Shown piece by piece: positions 1-9,044 of a stretch of 64,000 bases of DNA. The notes under the pieces were generated by a model that ran no database searches, was not told the origin of the DNA, and saw only the letters and a list, made by a program, of their open reading frames with translations. Position 1 is the first letter of the stretch. Every line of letters starts with the position of its first letter. Location of the stretch: positions 1,116,001-1,180,000 of the forward strand of contig NZ_FNWQ01000001.1 in the NCBI RefSeq assembly GCF_900108365.1, in the 5' to 3' direction. The position numbers and the translations under genes were made by a program. The stretch comes from Chryseobacterium culicis (GTDB lineage Bacteria > Bacteroidota > Bacteroidia > Flavobacteriales > Weeksellaceae).

Positions 1-159
1 TTTGGAGAAGAGGAAGAAGATATGAGCAAGCCTCCTTTTGAAAGAAATGCGAGTCCTGAAGAAGTAGCGGACAGTTTTCTGTTTTTGGCAGGCAGCGGAT
101 CTGCCCAGATAACAGGGCAGGTTCTTCACCCGAATGGAGGAATAATCGTCAATGGATAA
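1..159 (+). CDS. SDR family oxidoreductase, C-terminal fragment
   Basis: The window opens inside this gene; 52 codons are read through to a TAA stop. The residues seen include a PPF...ASPEEVADSFLFLA stretch followed by an ITGQVLHPNGG ending. This is the usual C-terminus of classical short-chain dehydrogenases of the general-stress type (YdaD/YhdF-like), which bind NAD(P) and oxidise or reduce small alcohols or ketones. The Rossmann motif and the catalytic Tyr-Lys lie upstream of the window and cannot be checked. It probably shares a transcription unit with the lipoprotein and the FAD/Rieske oxidoreductase that follow on the same strand. Confidence 0.85.
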   Translation, partial: FGEEEEDMSKPPFERNASPEEVADSFLFLAGSGSAQITGQVLHPNGGIIVNG

Positions 160-182
160 TATAAAATCATTAGAAAAAATAC

Positions 183-314
183 ATGAAAGCAATTATTTTA
201 TTAGCAATATGTGCAGCGAGCTTGGTAGCCTGCCGTTGTGATTTACCTGATGATGATGATGACAAGGGTAAAAGTGAAACGAAACCAGTGCATGATACCT
301 TAAAAATAAAATGA
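183..314 (+). CDS. small lipoprotein, 43 aa
   Basis: A 43-residue reading frame starting MKAIILLAICAASLVACRC. It has a short hydrophobic signal and a Leu-Val-Ala-Cys lipobox, so it should be lipid-anchored at about Cys17. The mature part is very short, contains an acidic run of five Asp and ends in Lys-rich sequence. The stop overlaps the ATG of the next gene (ATGA), which suggests translational coupling and supports the frame being real. Function is unknown. A similar small lipoprotein lies at 9045-9242. Confidence 0.6.
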   Translation: MKAIILLAICAASLVACRCDLPDDDDDKGKSETKPVHDTLKIK

Positions 315-1828
315 ATATGAACAGGGATGGAACCAGAAAAAGCATATGGCAGGAAAAGAGTAAAATAGTTTCTGCAGAACCCGCTTTGGAAGAATGGTAT
401 GATGTAGCAGTTGTGGGCGGTGGTATTACAGGCATTTCTACTGCGTTAAGGCTGCAGAAGGCAGGACAAAAGTGTATTATTCTGGAAGCTTCCAATATAG
501 GCTTTGGAACAACCGGCGGAACAACGGCTCATCTGAATGACTTCTTTGATACCACCTATGCTCAGGCCATTAAGGATTTTGGTCTGCAGAATGCCAAGCT
601 TTTAAAATATGTAGGCATAGAATCAAAAAATATCATTCGGAACAACATCCGTGAATTTAATATTTCCTGTGATTTTCAAAGTAAGCCGGGTTATTTGTTT
701 GCTTTGGATGATGAACAGGAAAAAAAGCTGGATGCTATTCTTGAAGGAGCAGCTCAGGTAGGGCATTCTATGGTGCAAACTGCTGATACTCCTTTTCCTT
801 TTGCTTTTAAGAAAGCTGCTGTTATTCCTGATCAGGCACAATTTCATCCTTTAAAATATATCAGAAGTCTGGCAGAAGCCTTTATTCGTCTGGGCGGTGT
901 ATTGGTTGAAAACTGCTTATGTGAAAGCCATGATGAGAATGAAGAATGTGTAGTACTACAGTCCACCAAAGGAACTGTTACTGCACGGTCTGTCATTTAT
1001 GCTACCCATATTCCTCCGGGTATTAATATGCTCCATTTTATGAATGCCCCTTACCGCAGCTATGCTATAGCCTTCAGGCTGAAGGGAGATTATCATCCTA
1101 AAGAGCTGGGGTATGATCTTGCAGAACCTTATCATTATTACAGAACACAGCAGATAAACGGGGAAAGTCTGCTGATTGCAGGAGGCGAAGACCATAAAAC
1201 AGGACATGCTGATAATACCGTTGAATGTTTTTCAAAACTGGAAAACTATGTAAGACAACATTTTGATGTTGATACCGCAGTTTACAGTTGGTCCAGTCAG
1301 TATTACGAGCCAGTGGATGGGCTCCCTTATATTGGAGTATTGCCCGGAAGTAAAGGAAAAATATTTACAGCAACAGGATTTCGCGGTAATGGGATGATCT
1401 TTGGGACTATTACTTCACAGATCCTGGGAGATTTAATTCTGACAGGTTCCAATAAGTATCAGAGACTTTTCGATCCCGGAAGAATACGGCCAATAACAGG
1501 TTTTACCAACTTTGTAAAAGAGCAGGCTGCAGTAGTCTGGGATTTTGTGAAAGACAAAGTATTTGCAGAAAAAGTTAAAGCACTTTCGGAGTTATCCGAA
1601 GGAGAAGCTAAAGTAGTGAAATGGGAAGGAGAGTCATATGCTGTATATAAGGAAAAAGAAGGCAAACTGCACCTTCTGAAAAGTAAATGCCCGCATGCAA
1701 AATGTGAAGTGCGTTGGAACAGTGCAGAAATAAGCTGGGATTGCCCTTGCCATGGATCAAGATTTACTGTAGAGGGTAAAGTACTCACGGGACCTTCCGT
1801 AAAAAACCTTCTGAGAATTGAACTGTAA
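311..1828 (+). CDS. FAD-dependent oxidoreductase with C-terminal Rieske [2Fe-2S] domain
   Basis: A 505-residue two-domain flavoprotein. Residues 32-43 (VAVVGGGITGIS) form the dinucleotide-binding GxGxxG-type motif of the DAO/glycine-oxidase family. The middle covers the FAD-dependent oxidoreductase fold, including an ATGFRGNG-type C-terminal FAD contact. The last ~100 residues are a Rieske domain with CPH (C460, H462) and CPCHGS (C478, H481), so all four 2Fe-2S ligands are present. Electrons probably pass between the Rieske cluster and FAD; the substrate cannot be told from sequence. The start overlaps the upstream lipoprotein stop; Met3 (317) is an alternative start. It is probably co-expressed with the upstream stress-type SDR. 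Proteins of this architecture are known in many bacteria, usually as uncharacterised oxidoreductases. Confidence 0.9.
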   Translation: MNMNRDGTRKSIWQEKSKIVSAEPALEEWYDVAVVGGGITGISTALRLQKAGQKCIILEASNIGFGTTGGTTAHLNDFFDTTYAQAIKDFGLQNAKLLKYVGIESKNIIRNNIREFNISCDFQSKPGYLFALDDEQEKKLDAILEGAAQVGHSMVQTADTPFPFAFKKAAVIPDQAQFHPLKYIRSLAEAFIRLGGVLVENCLCESHDENEECVVLQSTKGTVTARSVIYATHIPPGINMLHFMNAPYRSYAIAFRLKGDYHPKELGYDLAEPYHYYRTQQINGESLLIAGGEDHKTGHADNTVECFSKLENYVRQHFDVDTAVYSWSSQYYEPVDGLPYIGVLPGSKGKIFTATGFRGNGMIFGTITSQILGDLILTGSNKYQRLFDPGRIRPITGFTNFVKEQAAVVWDFVKDKVFAEKVKALSELSEGEAKVVKWEGESYAVYKEKEGKLHLLKSKCPHAKCEVRWNSAEISWDCPCHGSRFTVEGKVLTGPSVKNLLRIEL

Positions 1829-1866
1829 TAAATCCGGCATCAGGACAAAGATAACTTTTAAAAAAT

Positions 1867-2241
1867 ATGAAAAAAAAGCATTTTGTACCCATTCTGCAGG
1901 GATTGTATTTTATCATAACAGGGATCTGGCCGATTGTTCATATTGAAAGTTTTATGCAAATAACAGGTTATAAGACGGATATATGGCTGGTGAAAACTGT
2001 TGGCCTATTGATCTTGCCCTATAGTATTTTGTGTTTTTATACAGTAATCAATACGAAAAGGAATGCTGCAATTGCAATAGTTAACATAATGTGCTGTCTG
2101 GGACTGGCATGGATAGATCTCTATTATTATCTCAAAGACACCATCAGCTGGGTTTATCTCATTGATTGTGCTTTGGAAATGATATTTTCTGCCTACTGGC
2201 TTTTTTATTTGAATTATTCTAAAAGAACCTACAGACCCTGA
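1867..2241 (+). CDS. small integral membrane protein, unknown function
   Basis: A 124-residue protein with four predicted hydrophobic segments (about 8-25, 38-56, 66-84 and 94-114) and short charged loops, so it is very likely an inner-membrane protein. No enzyme motif is visible. It lies 38 bases after the FAD/Rieske gene and 25 bases before the next gene, consistent with one transcription unit. The basic MKKKHF start fits a cytoplasmic N-terminus. I do not recognise the family. Confidence 0.7.
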   Translation: MKKKHFVPILQGLYFIITGIWPIVHIESFMQITGYKTDIWLVKTVGLLILPYSILCFYTVINTKRNAAIAIVNIMCCLGLAWIDLYYYLKDTISWVYLIDCALEMIFSAYWLFYLNYSKRTYRP

Positions 2242-2266
2242 TGTAATTCTAACAATACCATACACT

Positions 2267-2878
2267 ATGAAAATCAAAGAAATTCCAGGAATCCCGCCGC
2301 AAAAAAAAGGTGGTTTTCATAATACGGAAAGTATAAAGAAGTTTGATAATCCTGAAATGACCGCTCAGGAATTTGTCATACTCAAGAACAGACTCTATTC
2401 GGTGAATCAGTGGAAAGATTTTTGCGGAGAAGGATTCGCTGATTTTAAGCTTTACGATTCATCCGGTAACTATGTAGACCGTATTCCGGTTAAAGGAGAT
2501 TTTATAAGAATTGACATTCCGGGGCCCGGCACGCTTGAAGCCGGTTTTGACTGGGTAAAAATTACAGATATCAGTGATGACCATACTAAAGAAGATGAAT
2601 TTGAAAATATTTCTATGACCTGCAGGCCATCCAAAGAACCGGCTAAGTCCGGTAAAAGGTATACCGCCCATTTTTATTCTTCAGGTGCCACTTCTACCTT
2701 CATGATTTCAAGGGGAAATACTTATATCAAAGCTGCGGTGTACGGAAGAAATGAGACCGCCAATCTGGATGCCAACTTTTTGGATACCATAAGAAATGTG
2801 GTGATTGCTCTGGGAGGAATGATAGGAATCTCGAAGATTCAGTGGAAGCGACTTACCGATGCGCTGTTAGATTTTTAA
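2267..2878 (+). CDS. hypothetical protein, 203 aa
   Basis: A soluble-looking protein with no signal peptide. The first ~110 residues are mixed alpha/beta with a DSSGNYVDRIPVKGDFIRIDIPG segment resembling a small beta-domain. The C-terminal ~60 residues contain a glycine-rich hydrophobic helix (VVIALGGMIGISKIQW). I recognise no family. Its position between a membrane protein and an iron-permease-like gene, with short spacing, suggests co-transcription with the stress/envelope cluster. Confidence 0.7.
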   Translation: MKIKEIPGIPPQKKGGFHNTESIKKFDNPEMTAQEFVILKNRLYSVNQWKDFCGEGFADFKLYDSSGNYVDRIPVKGDFIRIDIPGPGTLEAGFDWVKITDISDDHTKEDEFENISMTCRPSKEPAKSGKRYTAHFYSSGATSTFMISRGNTYIKAAVYGRNETANLDANFLDTIRNVVIALGGMIGISKIQWKRLTDALLDF

Positions 2879-2894
2879 AAGTAAAAGTATCATT

Positions 2895-3311
2895 ATGAAA
2901 AGCAATTTTTTTGACAGATTTGCAGATAAGGCTGTCTGCTTTACAGGAAGTGCCGCTGCCTTTATTATCGCAGTCCTGCTGATTATCATCTGGGCAGCTG
3001 CCGGGCCTTTATTTAATTTTTCTGAACCATGGCAGATTGTTATTAATACCGGCACTACAATCATTACTTTTCTGATGGTTTTCTTAATTCAGAAAGCGCA
3101 GAATAAAGATTCCAAAGCGATTCAGATTAAATTAAACGAACTGATTCAGGCCCATGAAAAAGCCAATAACAGATTAGTAGATATCGAAGATCTTACAGAA
3201 GAAGAATTAGATAAAATTCATAAGCTGTATGAAAAAAAAGTCGGGTTATGGAAAAAACAGGATCCCAAAGAGCCCCATTCCGATGAGATCTGTAATCACC
3301 GGTACAAATAA
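2895..3311 (+). CDS. low-affinity iron permease family protein
   Basis: A 138-residue protein with two hydrophobic segments (about residues 17-40 and 49-65). The motif ...FTGSAAAFIIAVLL...W followed by WQIVINTGTTIITFLMVFLIQ and an NKD...IQIKLNELI segment is typical of the Fet4-like/low-affinity iron permease family (PF04120). Bacterial members are about this length, with a cytoplasmic coiled C-terminus, as here (residues 70-138, Lys/Glu-rich). Iron transport by these short bacterial members is not well established, so the function is inferred from the family. It ends just before the alpha-amylase start. Confidence 0.8.
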   Translation: MKSNFFDRFADKAVCFTGSAAAFIIAVLLIIIWAAAGPLFNFSEPWQIVINTGTTIITFLMVFLIQKAQNKDSKAIQIKLNELIQAHEKANNRLVDIEDLTEEELDKIHKLYEKKVGLWKKQDPKEPHSDEICNHRYK

Positions 3312-3339
3312 TCATAGTAAACTGAAAACCAAATACAAT

Positions 3340-4830
3340 ATGAATGGAGTTATTATTCAATTTTTCCATTGGTATCATGAAGGTAATCTCTGGAATGAAT
3401 TTACAGAAAGATGCAGCTATCTGAAAGGCCTGGGATTTACGGCAGTGTGGTTTCCGCCCGCCACAAAATGCGTATTGGGAAAAGAGGGCAGGGGATATGA
3501 TGTTTACGATTCCTATGACCTGGGAGAATTTAATCAGAAAGGAGGTGTTGCAACAAGATATGGTACCCGCGAAGAATACCTGCTCGCCATTGACAGGGCG
3601 CATGAGTTAGGGATGTCGGTCTATGCTGATATCGTAATGAACCACCGGATGGGCGGTGATGAAATGGAAGCAGTTACGGTGCATCAGGTAAAAGAAGAGA
3701 ACCGGAATGAACGGATTGGTGAACCTTTCGAAGCTAAAGCTTTTACCCAATTTACTTTTCCGGGAAGGAATGGCAAATATTCTCAGTTTGTATGGAATTA
3801 TACCTGTTTTAACGGAATAGATCGTGTTCAGAAAGATGGCGAAGAGCTGAAGGGTATTTTCAAGATCCATAATGAATTTGGAGAAGATTGGAATCAAACG
3901 GTAAGCCGTGAATTTGGGAATTACGATTATCTGATGGGAGCCAATGTAGAATACCGTAATCCGTATGTTGCCGGAGAAATGAAAAAATGGATTAAATGGT
4001 ACCTGGAAACTACGAATGCAGATGGTCTGCGTCTGGATGCCGTAAAGCATATTTCAGTGGATTTTCTGCAGGAATGGATTGCTTATGTAAAAACAGAGCT
4101 GAAGCCGGATTGTTTTATATTAGGAGAATTCTGGAAAGACGAAGCGGAAAAGATATCTCATTTTTCTGATCAGATACGAGAAATGATTTCCTGTTTTGAT
4201 GTACCCCTGCATTATAATTTTTTCACAGCGTCCGAAAAAGGGAAAGACTACAATCTCAGTGAAATTCTAACGGGTAGTTTTCTGGAAAAAAAACCTGTTT
4301 TTTCCGTTTCATTTGTAGAAAATCACGATACGCAGCAATTGCAGTCTTTGGAGTCAACAGTACAGGATTGGTTCAAACCTTTGGCTTACGCAGTCATATT
4401 ACTCATGGAAGAGGCCTATCCCTGTGTATTCTATCCCGATCTTTTCGGCGCTGAGTATACGGATCTAAAAGAGGGGAAAGAGGTGAAAATTATAATGCCG
4501 AAAGTTGAAATTCTCCCTCAGCTTCTTGAAGCACGTCAGAAATTCGCTTATGGGGAGCAGATCAATTATTTTGACCATCCTAATTGTATTGCCTGGATGA
4601 GAAAAGGTGATAATGACCATGCCGGCTGTATCGTGATCTTGTCTAACAGTGATGAAGGATGTAAAGATATAGAGCTGGGAAAGGAAAATGCGAATTCTGT
4701 ATACAAGGATTTTACGGATCAAAGTGATCATGAAATCCGGACAGATGAAAACGGAAAAGCCAGATTTACTGTTAATGCCCGATCTGTAAGTGTGTGGATC
4801 AGAGCTTCAGGTATTACCAGGATACAATAA
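3340..4830 (+). CDS. cytoplasmic alpha-amylase (GH13)
   Basis: A 496-residue glycoside hydrolase family 13 enzyme that hydrolyses alpha-1,4-glucans. With the start at 3340 it begins MNGVIIQFFHWYHEG, the usual N-terminus of cytoplasmic amylases of the AmyS/AmyA2 type; the open frame extends 37 codons upstream but overlaps the iron-permease gene and lacks family similarity. GH13 motifs are in order: ADIVMNH, then GLRLDAVKH with the nucleophile D233, ILGEFW with acid/base E263, and VENHDT with D330. There is no signal peptide, so it should act on intracellular glycogen or imported maltodextrins. Length is normal for the family. Confidence 0.93.
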   Translation: MNGVIIQFFHWYHEGNLWNEFTERCSYLKGLGFTAVWFPPATKCVLGKEGRGYDVYDSYDLGEFNQKGGVATRYGTREEYLLAIDRAHELGMSVYADIVMNHRMGGDEMEAVTVHQVKEENRNERIGEPFEAKAFTQFTFPGRNGKYSQFVWNYTCFNGIDRVQKDGEELKGIFKIHNEFGEDWNQTVSREFGNYDYLMGANVEYRNPYVAGEMKKWIKWYLETTNADGLRLDAVKHISVDFLQEWIAYVKTELKPDCFILGEFWKDEAEKISHFSDQIREMISCFDVPLHYNFFTASEKGKDYNLSEILTGSFLEKKPVFSVSFVENHDTQQLQSLESTVQDWFKPLAYAVILLMEEAYPCVFYPDLFGAEYTDLKEGKEVKIIMPKVEILPQLLEARQKFAYGEQINYFDHPNCIAWMRKGDNDHAGCIVILSNSDEGCKDIELGKENANSVYKDFTDQSDHEIRTDENGKARFTVNARSVSVWIRASGITRIQ

Positions 4831-4866
4831 ATACTGACGCTGTTTATAACGAGAAAAAAAAGAAAA

Positions 4867-5301
4867 ATGAAGACGCTGAATAATAAAAATATTGTATTTT
4901 TTGATGGAGACTGTGGATTTTGTAATTTTTGGGTGCAGTGGATATTGGAGCATGACAGGAGGGATCAATTCTTATTTTCTTCCCTTCAGTCAGAATTTGG
5001 ACAAAAATTTCTCTCCAGCCGGGGGCTGGAAACATCACAGTTTAACACTTTATACCTGTTAAAACCAGATGGAAAATATTTAGATAAATCCCGCGCAGTT
5101 CTGGAAATTGCCAAAATATTAGGCGGAATATATTCTGTTTTTAGAATCGGAATAGTGCTGCCCGGAGCCTTAAGGGATCTGCTGTACGATATAATTTCGC
5201 GTAACAGGATGAAAATTTCTTCTCAAAAGTGTTTTCTGCCTGATCAGAATCAAAAAAAGAAATTTATAGAAACAGATCCCTTCAATTCGCTTTTACAATA
5301 A
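4867..5301 (+). CDS. DCC family thiol-disulfide oxidoreductase (DUF393)
   Basis: A 144-residue protein with the diagnostic N-terminal motif FFDGDCGFCN (D13, D15, C16, C19), a D-x-C-x-x-C variant of the thioredoxin-like DUF393/DCC family. No signal peptide is present, so it is probably cytoplasmic. The substrate is unknown. It sits 36 bases after the amylase and is the last gene of this plus-strand run; the next gene is convergent. Confidence 0.88.
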   Translation: MKTLNNKNIVFFDGDCGFCNFWVQWILEHDRRDQFLFSSLQSEFGQKFLSSRGLETSQFNTLYLLKPDGKYLDKSRAVLEIAKILGGIYSVFRIGIVLPGALRDLLYDIISRNRMKISSQKCFLPDQNQKKKFIETDPFNSLLQ

Positions 5302-5403
5302 TTAAAATAATTTGTTACTGCAAATTTGTGCAATCAAAACACCCAAGATATACCGCTTCAATGCTTATACAATAAAGGTGGGTATTGTTTATCTCACGTT
5401 TAT

Positions 5404-6405
5404 TTATTCGATATCTTTATCGCGAAGGAAATTCCTGATATGGAAATTCAGGCTGTCTTCTACAGTAATAAATTCATAATGTAAAGTTTTTACAATTTTC
5501 TCATTTGACATTTTCTGGAAAGACGTTAAGAATTCAATATTGGGTTGCGTTAGTAATCTTAATGCAGGAATCAACCCTCCCGAAAGGATATTTAAAATTC
5601 TCCCAATCTTTAAAATGTTTTCAGACAGGATAAAAGAATTACCCCTTTTTTTAATCAGTCTCGACAGATCGCTGTATTTTCTGTTCTCTGAAATAATGAT
5701 GAAACGTTCTCCGAAAATATTTTTTTCCATGAGTCCGATGGCCGTTGCTGCCACATCCCTTACATCTACAACTCCCGTTCCACCAGGGAAAGAATACCAT
5801 CGGTTACAGAAAATCTGTAAGAATTCGCCGCTGCTTTTTTGCCAGTTACCACTTCCGATAATCATCCCGGGATTAATAATAATGGTATTTAATCCCTTAT
5901 GAAATGCTTCAAGGACCGCTTTGTCTGCTTTATATTTTGAAATGGCATAGATGGTATTATTTTCACCGCTGATAAGATCTGAATTTTCATCAATTGCTTT
6001 GCCGTCTTTCCTTTGTTTAAAAATAGCCCCGGAACTTACATAAAGGAACTTCATCGCCGGAAAATACAGGCAGCAGTCAATAATGTTCTCAGTTCCTTCC
6101 ACATTTACTCTGGTAACATCTTTCTGTTTTTTCGGGTCATACGTAACATGTGCTGCACAATGATAAATCTCCTGAACATCTTTAAGGGCATTTTGAATAC
6201 TTTTTTTGTTATTCAGATCCACGGTCACCCATTCTATTTTATTAAAATAGTTTTCGGCATTTTCTGTATAATATTTCAATGATTGCTTTACCTCTTCCAA
6301 ATCACTGGAATCTCGTTTTGCGGCACGCACTTTTTTGCCCCTTTTGAGAAGCTCCAGAACAAGCACTCTGCCAAGAATTCCAGTGGCTCCGGTTACTAAA
6401 ATCAT
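5404..6405 (-). CDS. NAD(P)-dependent epimerase/dehydratase (extended SDR)
   Basis: A 333-residue extended short-chain dehydrogenase. It starts MILVTGATGILG, the TGxxGxxG cofactor motif placed right at the N-terminus, so I prefer the internal ATG at 6405 over the one nine bases upstream. Further family marks are the DLNN acidic segment, HCAAHVTYD, YVSSGA and the catalytic pair YAISKYKAD (Tyr-x-x-x-Lys). The NxGMIIGSG segment after it is typical of the NAD-dependent epimerase and 3-beta-HSD-like group. Substrate is not predictable; candidates are nucleotide sugars or isoprenoid/steroid-like alcohols. It lies just downstream of the SdhB-like gene on the same strand. Confidence 0.85.
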   Translation of the reverse strand: MILVTGATGILGRVLVLELLKRGKKVRAAKRDSSDLEEVKQSLKYYTENAENYFNKIEWVTVDLNNKKSIQNALKDVQEIYHCAAHVTYDPKKQKDVTRVNVEGTENIIDCCLYFPAMKFLYVSSGAIFKQRKDGKAIDENSDLISGENNTIYAISKYKADKAVLEAFHKGLNTIIINPGMIIGSGNWQKSSGEFLQIFCNRWYSFPGGTGVVDVRDVAATAIGLMEKNIFGERFIIISENRKYSDLSRLIKKRGNSFILSENILKIGRILNILSGGLIPALRLLTQPNIEFLTSFQKMSNEKIVKTLHYEFITVEDSLNFHIRNFLRDKDIE

Positions 6406-6439
6406 TATAAACAATTTAGATTAATGTTAGCATCCTGCA

Positions 6440-7207
6440 TTATTCTTCACTAAGCCATGCGTTGATGTACTCTCTGTTCATTCTGGCAATAGTATCCAGT
6501 GAAATATTTTTAGGGCATTCGACTTCACATGCTCCAATGACAGAACAATTTCCAAATCCTTCATCATCCATTGCTTTTACCATATTTAAAACCCTTCTTT
6601 TTCTTTCAACTTTCCCCTGTGGCAGTAATGCAAAATGAGAGACTTTAGCACCTACGAAAAGCATCGCAGCACCATTCGGGCAACAGGCTACACAAGCTCC
6701 GCAGCTTATGCAGGCGGCGGCGTCCATTGCTTTATCAGCATCCGCTTTGGGAATGGGAACAGCATTGGCATCCAATGTATTTCCTGAGGTATTGGCAGAA
6801 ATAAATCCGCCTGCTGCCATAATTCTGTCAAAAGCACTACGGTCTGTAATTAAATCTTTAATAACAGGAAATGCAATACTTCTCCACGGCTCAATGATAA
6901 TAGTGTCACCATCGCTGAACATTCTCATGTGGAGCTGGCATGTTGTAATTCCTGTATCCGGGCCATGTGCTCTTCCGTTTATATACAAAGAGCACATACC
7001 GCAGATTCCTTCACGGCAGTCATGATCAAAAGCCACAGGATCCTTATTCTCATTAATTAGCTGTTCATTAAGTATATCCAGCATTTCCAGAAAGGATGAA
7101 TCAGTAGAAATACCCGAAATTTCATAAATTTCAAATTTTCCTTTGCTTTTCCTGTTTTTCTGGCGCCAGATTTTCAAGGTGAGGGATAAATATTTTCTTG
7201 TATTCAT
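6440..7207 (-). CDS. succinate dehydrogenase/fumarate reductase iron-sulfur subunit (solitary)
   Basis: A 255-residue SdhB/FrdB-type protein. The N-terminal ferredoxin domain carries C64, C69, C72 and C90 (CREGICGMC...TTC) for a 2Fe-2S cluster. The C-terminal domain has CISCGAC...CP (C166, C169, C172, C176, plus an extra C175) and [12 protein letters not shown] (C221, C227, C231) for the 4Fe-4S and 3Fe-4S clusters. All cluster ligands are present, so the protein should be functional. Normally it would pass electrons between the flavoprotein SdhA and the membrane anchor, but neither sdhA nor sdhC is next to it here. It may be a second, divergent copy. Confidence 0.9.
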   Translation of the reverse strand: MNTRKYLSLTLKIWRQKNRKSKGKFEIYEISGISTDSSFLEMLDILNEQLINENKDPVAFDHDCREGICGMCSLYINGRAHGPDTGITTCQLHMRMFSDGDTIIIEPWRSIAFPVIKDLITDRSAFDRIMAAGGFISANTSGNTLDANAVPIPKADADKAMDAAACISCGACVACCPNGAAMLFVGAKVSHFALLPQGKVERKRRVLNMVKAMDDEGFGNCSVIGACEVECPKNISLDTIARMNREYINAWLSEE

Positions 7208-7340
7208 AGCATCTTTGAATTGGATTAGTAAAGTAGGATTATTATCCTTTACGCTTTTATGAGTGTCCTCATATGATGGCTGATGATCAGCTGAATATAC
7301 TTAATCAGGTAAAAGAATCCCGTTTTCTTACTGGTTGCTG

Positions 7341-8189
7341 CTACTTTTCTTTGGCAGATGCCCCCACAAATACATTGTTGATAAAATCAATTTTACATCC
7401 CTCAGTCAATATATCAGCTTTAAGATTTTCAGCATAAATAGGATAGCCTTTTTTCACCGTTTCTATATTGGTACAGCCGATTTCCTTTGCATTAAAAATC
7501 CAGGTCATTCCGGAGCCGTAGCAGGTTCCTTTAGATCCTTCTTCTATTAAAAGAGCCGTATCTTCTCCTAAGCCGATTCCCCAGCAATCCCGGTGGGAAA
7601 TCACAGCATGTGCCAGTCTTCCGAATCTTGCCCGGTGTACAAAATGAGTATCAATAATATAGTTTCCTATTAACCCTAACCCGGTATCAAATTCAATATC
7701 ATTTTCCAGGATGGCTTCTCCATTTAGGGCTTCCAGAATTACAATATCAGGCATGCACATGGCTCCCGCACTTGTTCCTGCAATCATAAAGTTTTCCTCA
7801 TTCTGAAATTTTTCTCTTAAAAGATCTGTAAAAACAGATTGCTGTAAATTCTGGCAAATTCTATTCTGGTCACCTCCCGTAAAAAAAATGGTAGATGCTG
7901 CTTCAAGTCTTTTCAGATGATCATCTGTATGGATCTGATCATCCCTGATATCGAGAAAACCAAAATTTGTATATCCGATTTCTTTAAATGTCTTTGTATA
8001 GGTCTCCTGCATACTTTCGGGTTCAGCAGTTGCTAACGTAATTACTTCAATCCTGTCGTCTTTTGATTTTGCTAAAAGTTTGAGGATTTCATGAGGTGAA
8101 AAATCTTTATTCTTTTTTTTCATTTCAGAGGTATTTCCCTCTCTATCTTCTTTGCCGCCAATGATGAGTATTTGTCCTTTTGGTTTCAT
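7341..8189 (-). CDS. cphB: cyanophycinase-type peptidase, family S51
   Basis: A 282-residue exopeptidase-like protein. The catalytic serine is in AGTSAGAM (S140), the family histidine in IDTHFVHRARFGRL (H182), and GLGEDTALLIE follows. The FTGGDQNRI motif (about residues 103-111) is also typical. Cyanophycinases cleave cyanophycin (multi-Arg-poly-Asp) or beta-Asp-Arg dipeptide-like substrates. No signal peptide is present, so it should be cytosolic. No cyanophycin synthetase is in this window, so the in vivo substrate is open. It is directly downstream of a paralogue, 18 bases away on the same strand, probably in one operon. Confidence 0.9.
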   Translation of the reverse strand: MKPKGQILIIGGKEDREGNTSEMKKKNKDFSPHEILKLLAKSKDDRIEVITLATAEPESMQETYTKTFKEIGYTNFGFLDIRDDQIHTDDHLKRLEAASTIFFTGGDQNRICQNLQQSVFTDLLREKFQNEENFMIAGTSAGAMCMPDIVILEALNGEAILENDIEFDTGLGLIGNYIIDTHFVHRARFGRLAHAVISHRDCWGIGLGEDTALLIEEGSKGTCYGSGMTWIFNAKEIGCTNIETVKKGYPIYAENLKADILTEGCKIDFINNVFVGASAKEK

Positions 8190-8207
8190 ATTGAATATTT
8201 TGTAGAA

Positions 8208-9038
8208 TTATCTAATGGTATTTCGGTTGGTAAAGTGTAAGCTGTAGGTATTGTTATGGTGTTTAATCAGTTCTCCGTTCAGTAAGCTGATCACTGATCC
8301 ATCGGTAAGAATATGTCCTTTCAGATTCCTTTTATATACGGAGTCTCCTGTTGTTATAGGGTTGTTTTTAACATTTTTGGCATTCACCACCATTATAGAA
8401 TTATCGCCAAAACATGATGCTATATATCCTTTTTCAACAAGTAATGCCGTTCCTTCATTGATTCCCAATCCTAAATATTCCTGCCGTCCAATAACTGTTT
8501 TTACTAAACTTTTAAATCTTGCTCCATGCATAAAACTGGTGTCAATAATGCAGTTATTGATAAAGCAAAGACCTGCATCGGTACCTCCGGTATCATTGAG
8601 TATCAATCCTGAAAGATTCATTGCTCCTGCATTGATTCCGACGATGGTAAAGTTTTCTTCCTCATGATATCTTTTTCTTAGAAGCTCAAGCATTGCTGAG
8701 TTTCTTAAAAATGCACAGATTTCGGGCGTATTATTATCAAAAACAACCACTTTTGCCTCCAGTATTCGTCTGTAATAATCATCCACATCCTGTTTTTTTT
8801 GAATATGTATATACCCTGTATTATGATACTGCTGCTTTTCCAATATCGCAGAGGACTTCTCTTTTTTGCCTGCTCCTTTGTTGGCTGTCATAATAATTTC
8901 AATACGTACATCTTTTTGCACAGATACCAACCCAAAAGCTTTTGTTAATAAGTGATATGATGTTAACGCACAGTCTGATTCTTCTGTCGTAATTTTATCA
9001 TTACCCCTGATGATAATTAATCTGCCTTTTGAAATCAT
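8208..9038 (-). CDS. degenerate cyanophycinase-like protein (S51 pseudoenzyme)
   Basis: A 276-residue paralogue of the neighbouring cyanophycinase, aligning over its length (for example VGINAGAM vs AGTSAGAM, IDTSFMHGARF vs IDTHFVHRARF, GLGINEGTALLVE vs GIGLGEDTALLIE). The catalytic serine is replaced by N136 and the catalytic-region histidine by S168, and the GGDQ motif has become DNNTP. The frame is intact with no stop, so it is kept as a protein although peptidase activity is unlikely. It might bind substrate, regulate, or form a hetero-oligomer with the active paralogue. It sits between a small lipoprotein gene and cphB on the same strand. Confidence 0.85.
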   Translation of the reverse strand: MISKGRLIIIRGNDKITTEESDCALTSYHLLTKAFGLVSVQKDVRIEIIMTANKGAGKKEKSSAILEKQQYHNTGYIHIQKKQDVDDYYRRILEAKVVVFDNNTPEICAFLRNSAMLELLRKRYHEEENFTIVGINAGAMNLSGLILNDTGGTDAGLCFINNCIIDTSFMHGARFKSLVKTVIGRQEYLGLGINEGTALLVEKGYIASCFGDNSIMVVNAKNVKNNPITTGDSVYKRNLKGHILTDGSVISLLNGELIKHHNNTYSLHFTNRNTIR

Positions 9039-9044
9039 ACATAA

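Noticed and set aside
193..495. Minus-strand ORF of 100 codons over the start of the FAD/Rieske gene
   Set aside because: It is the antisense of well-supported plus-strand genes and has no family features.
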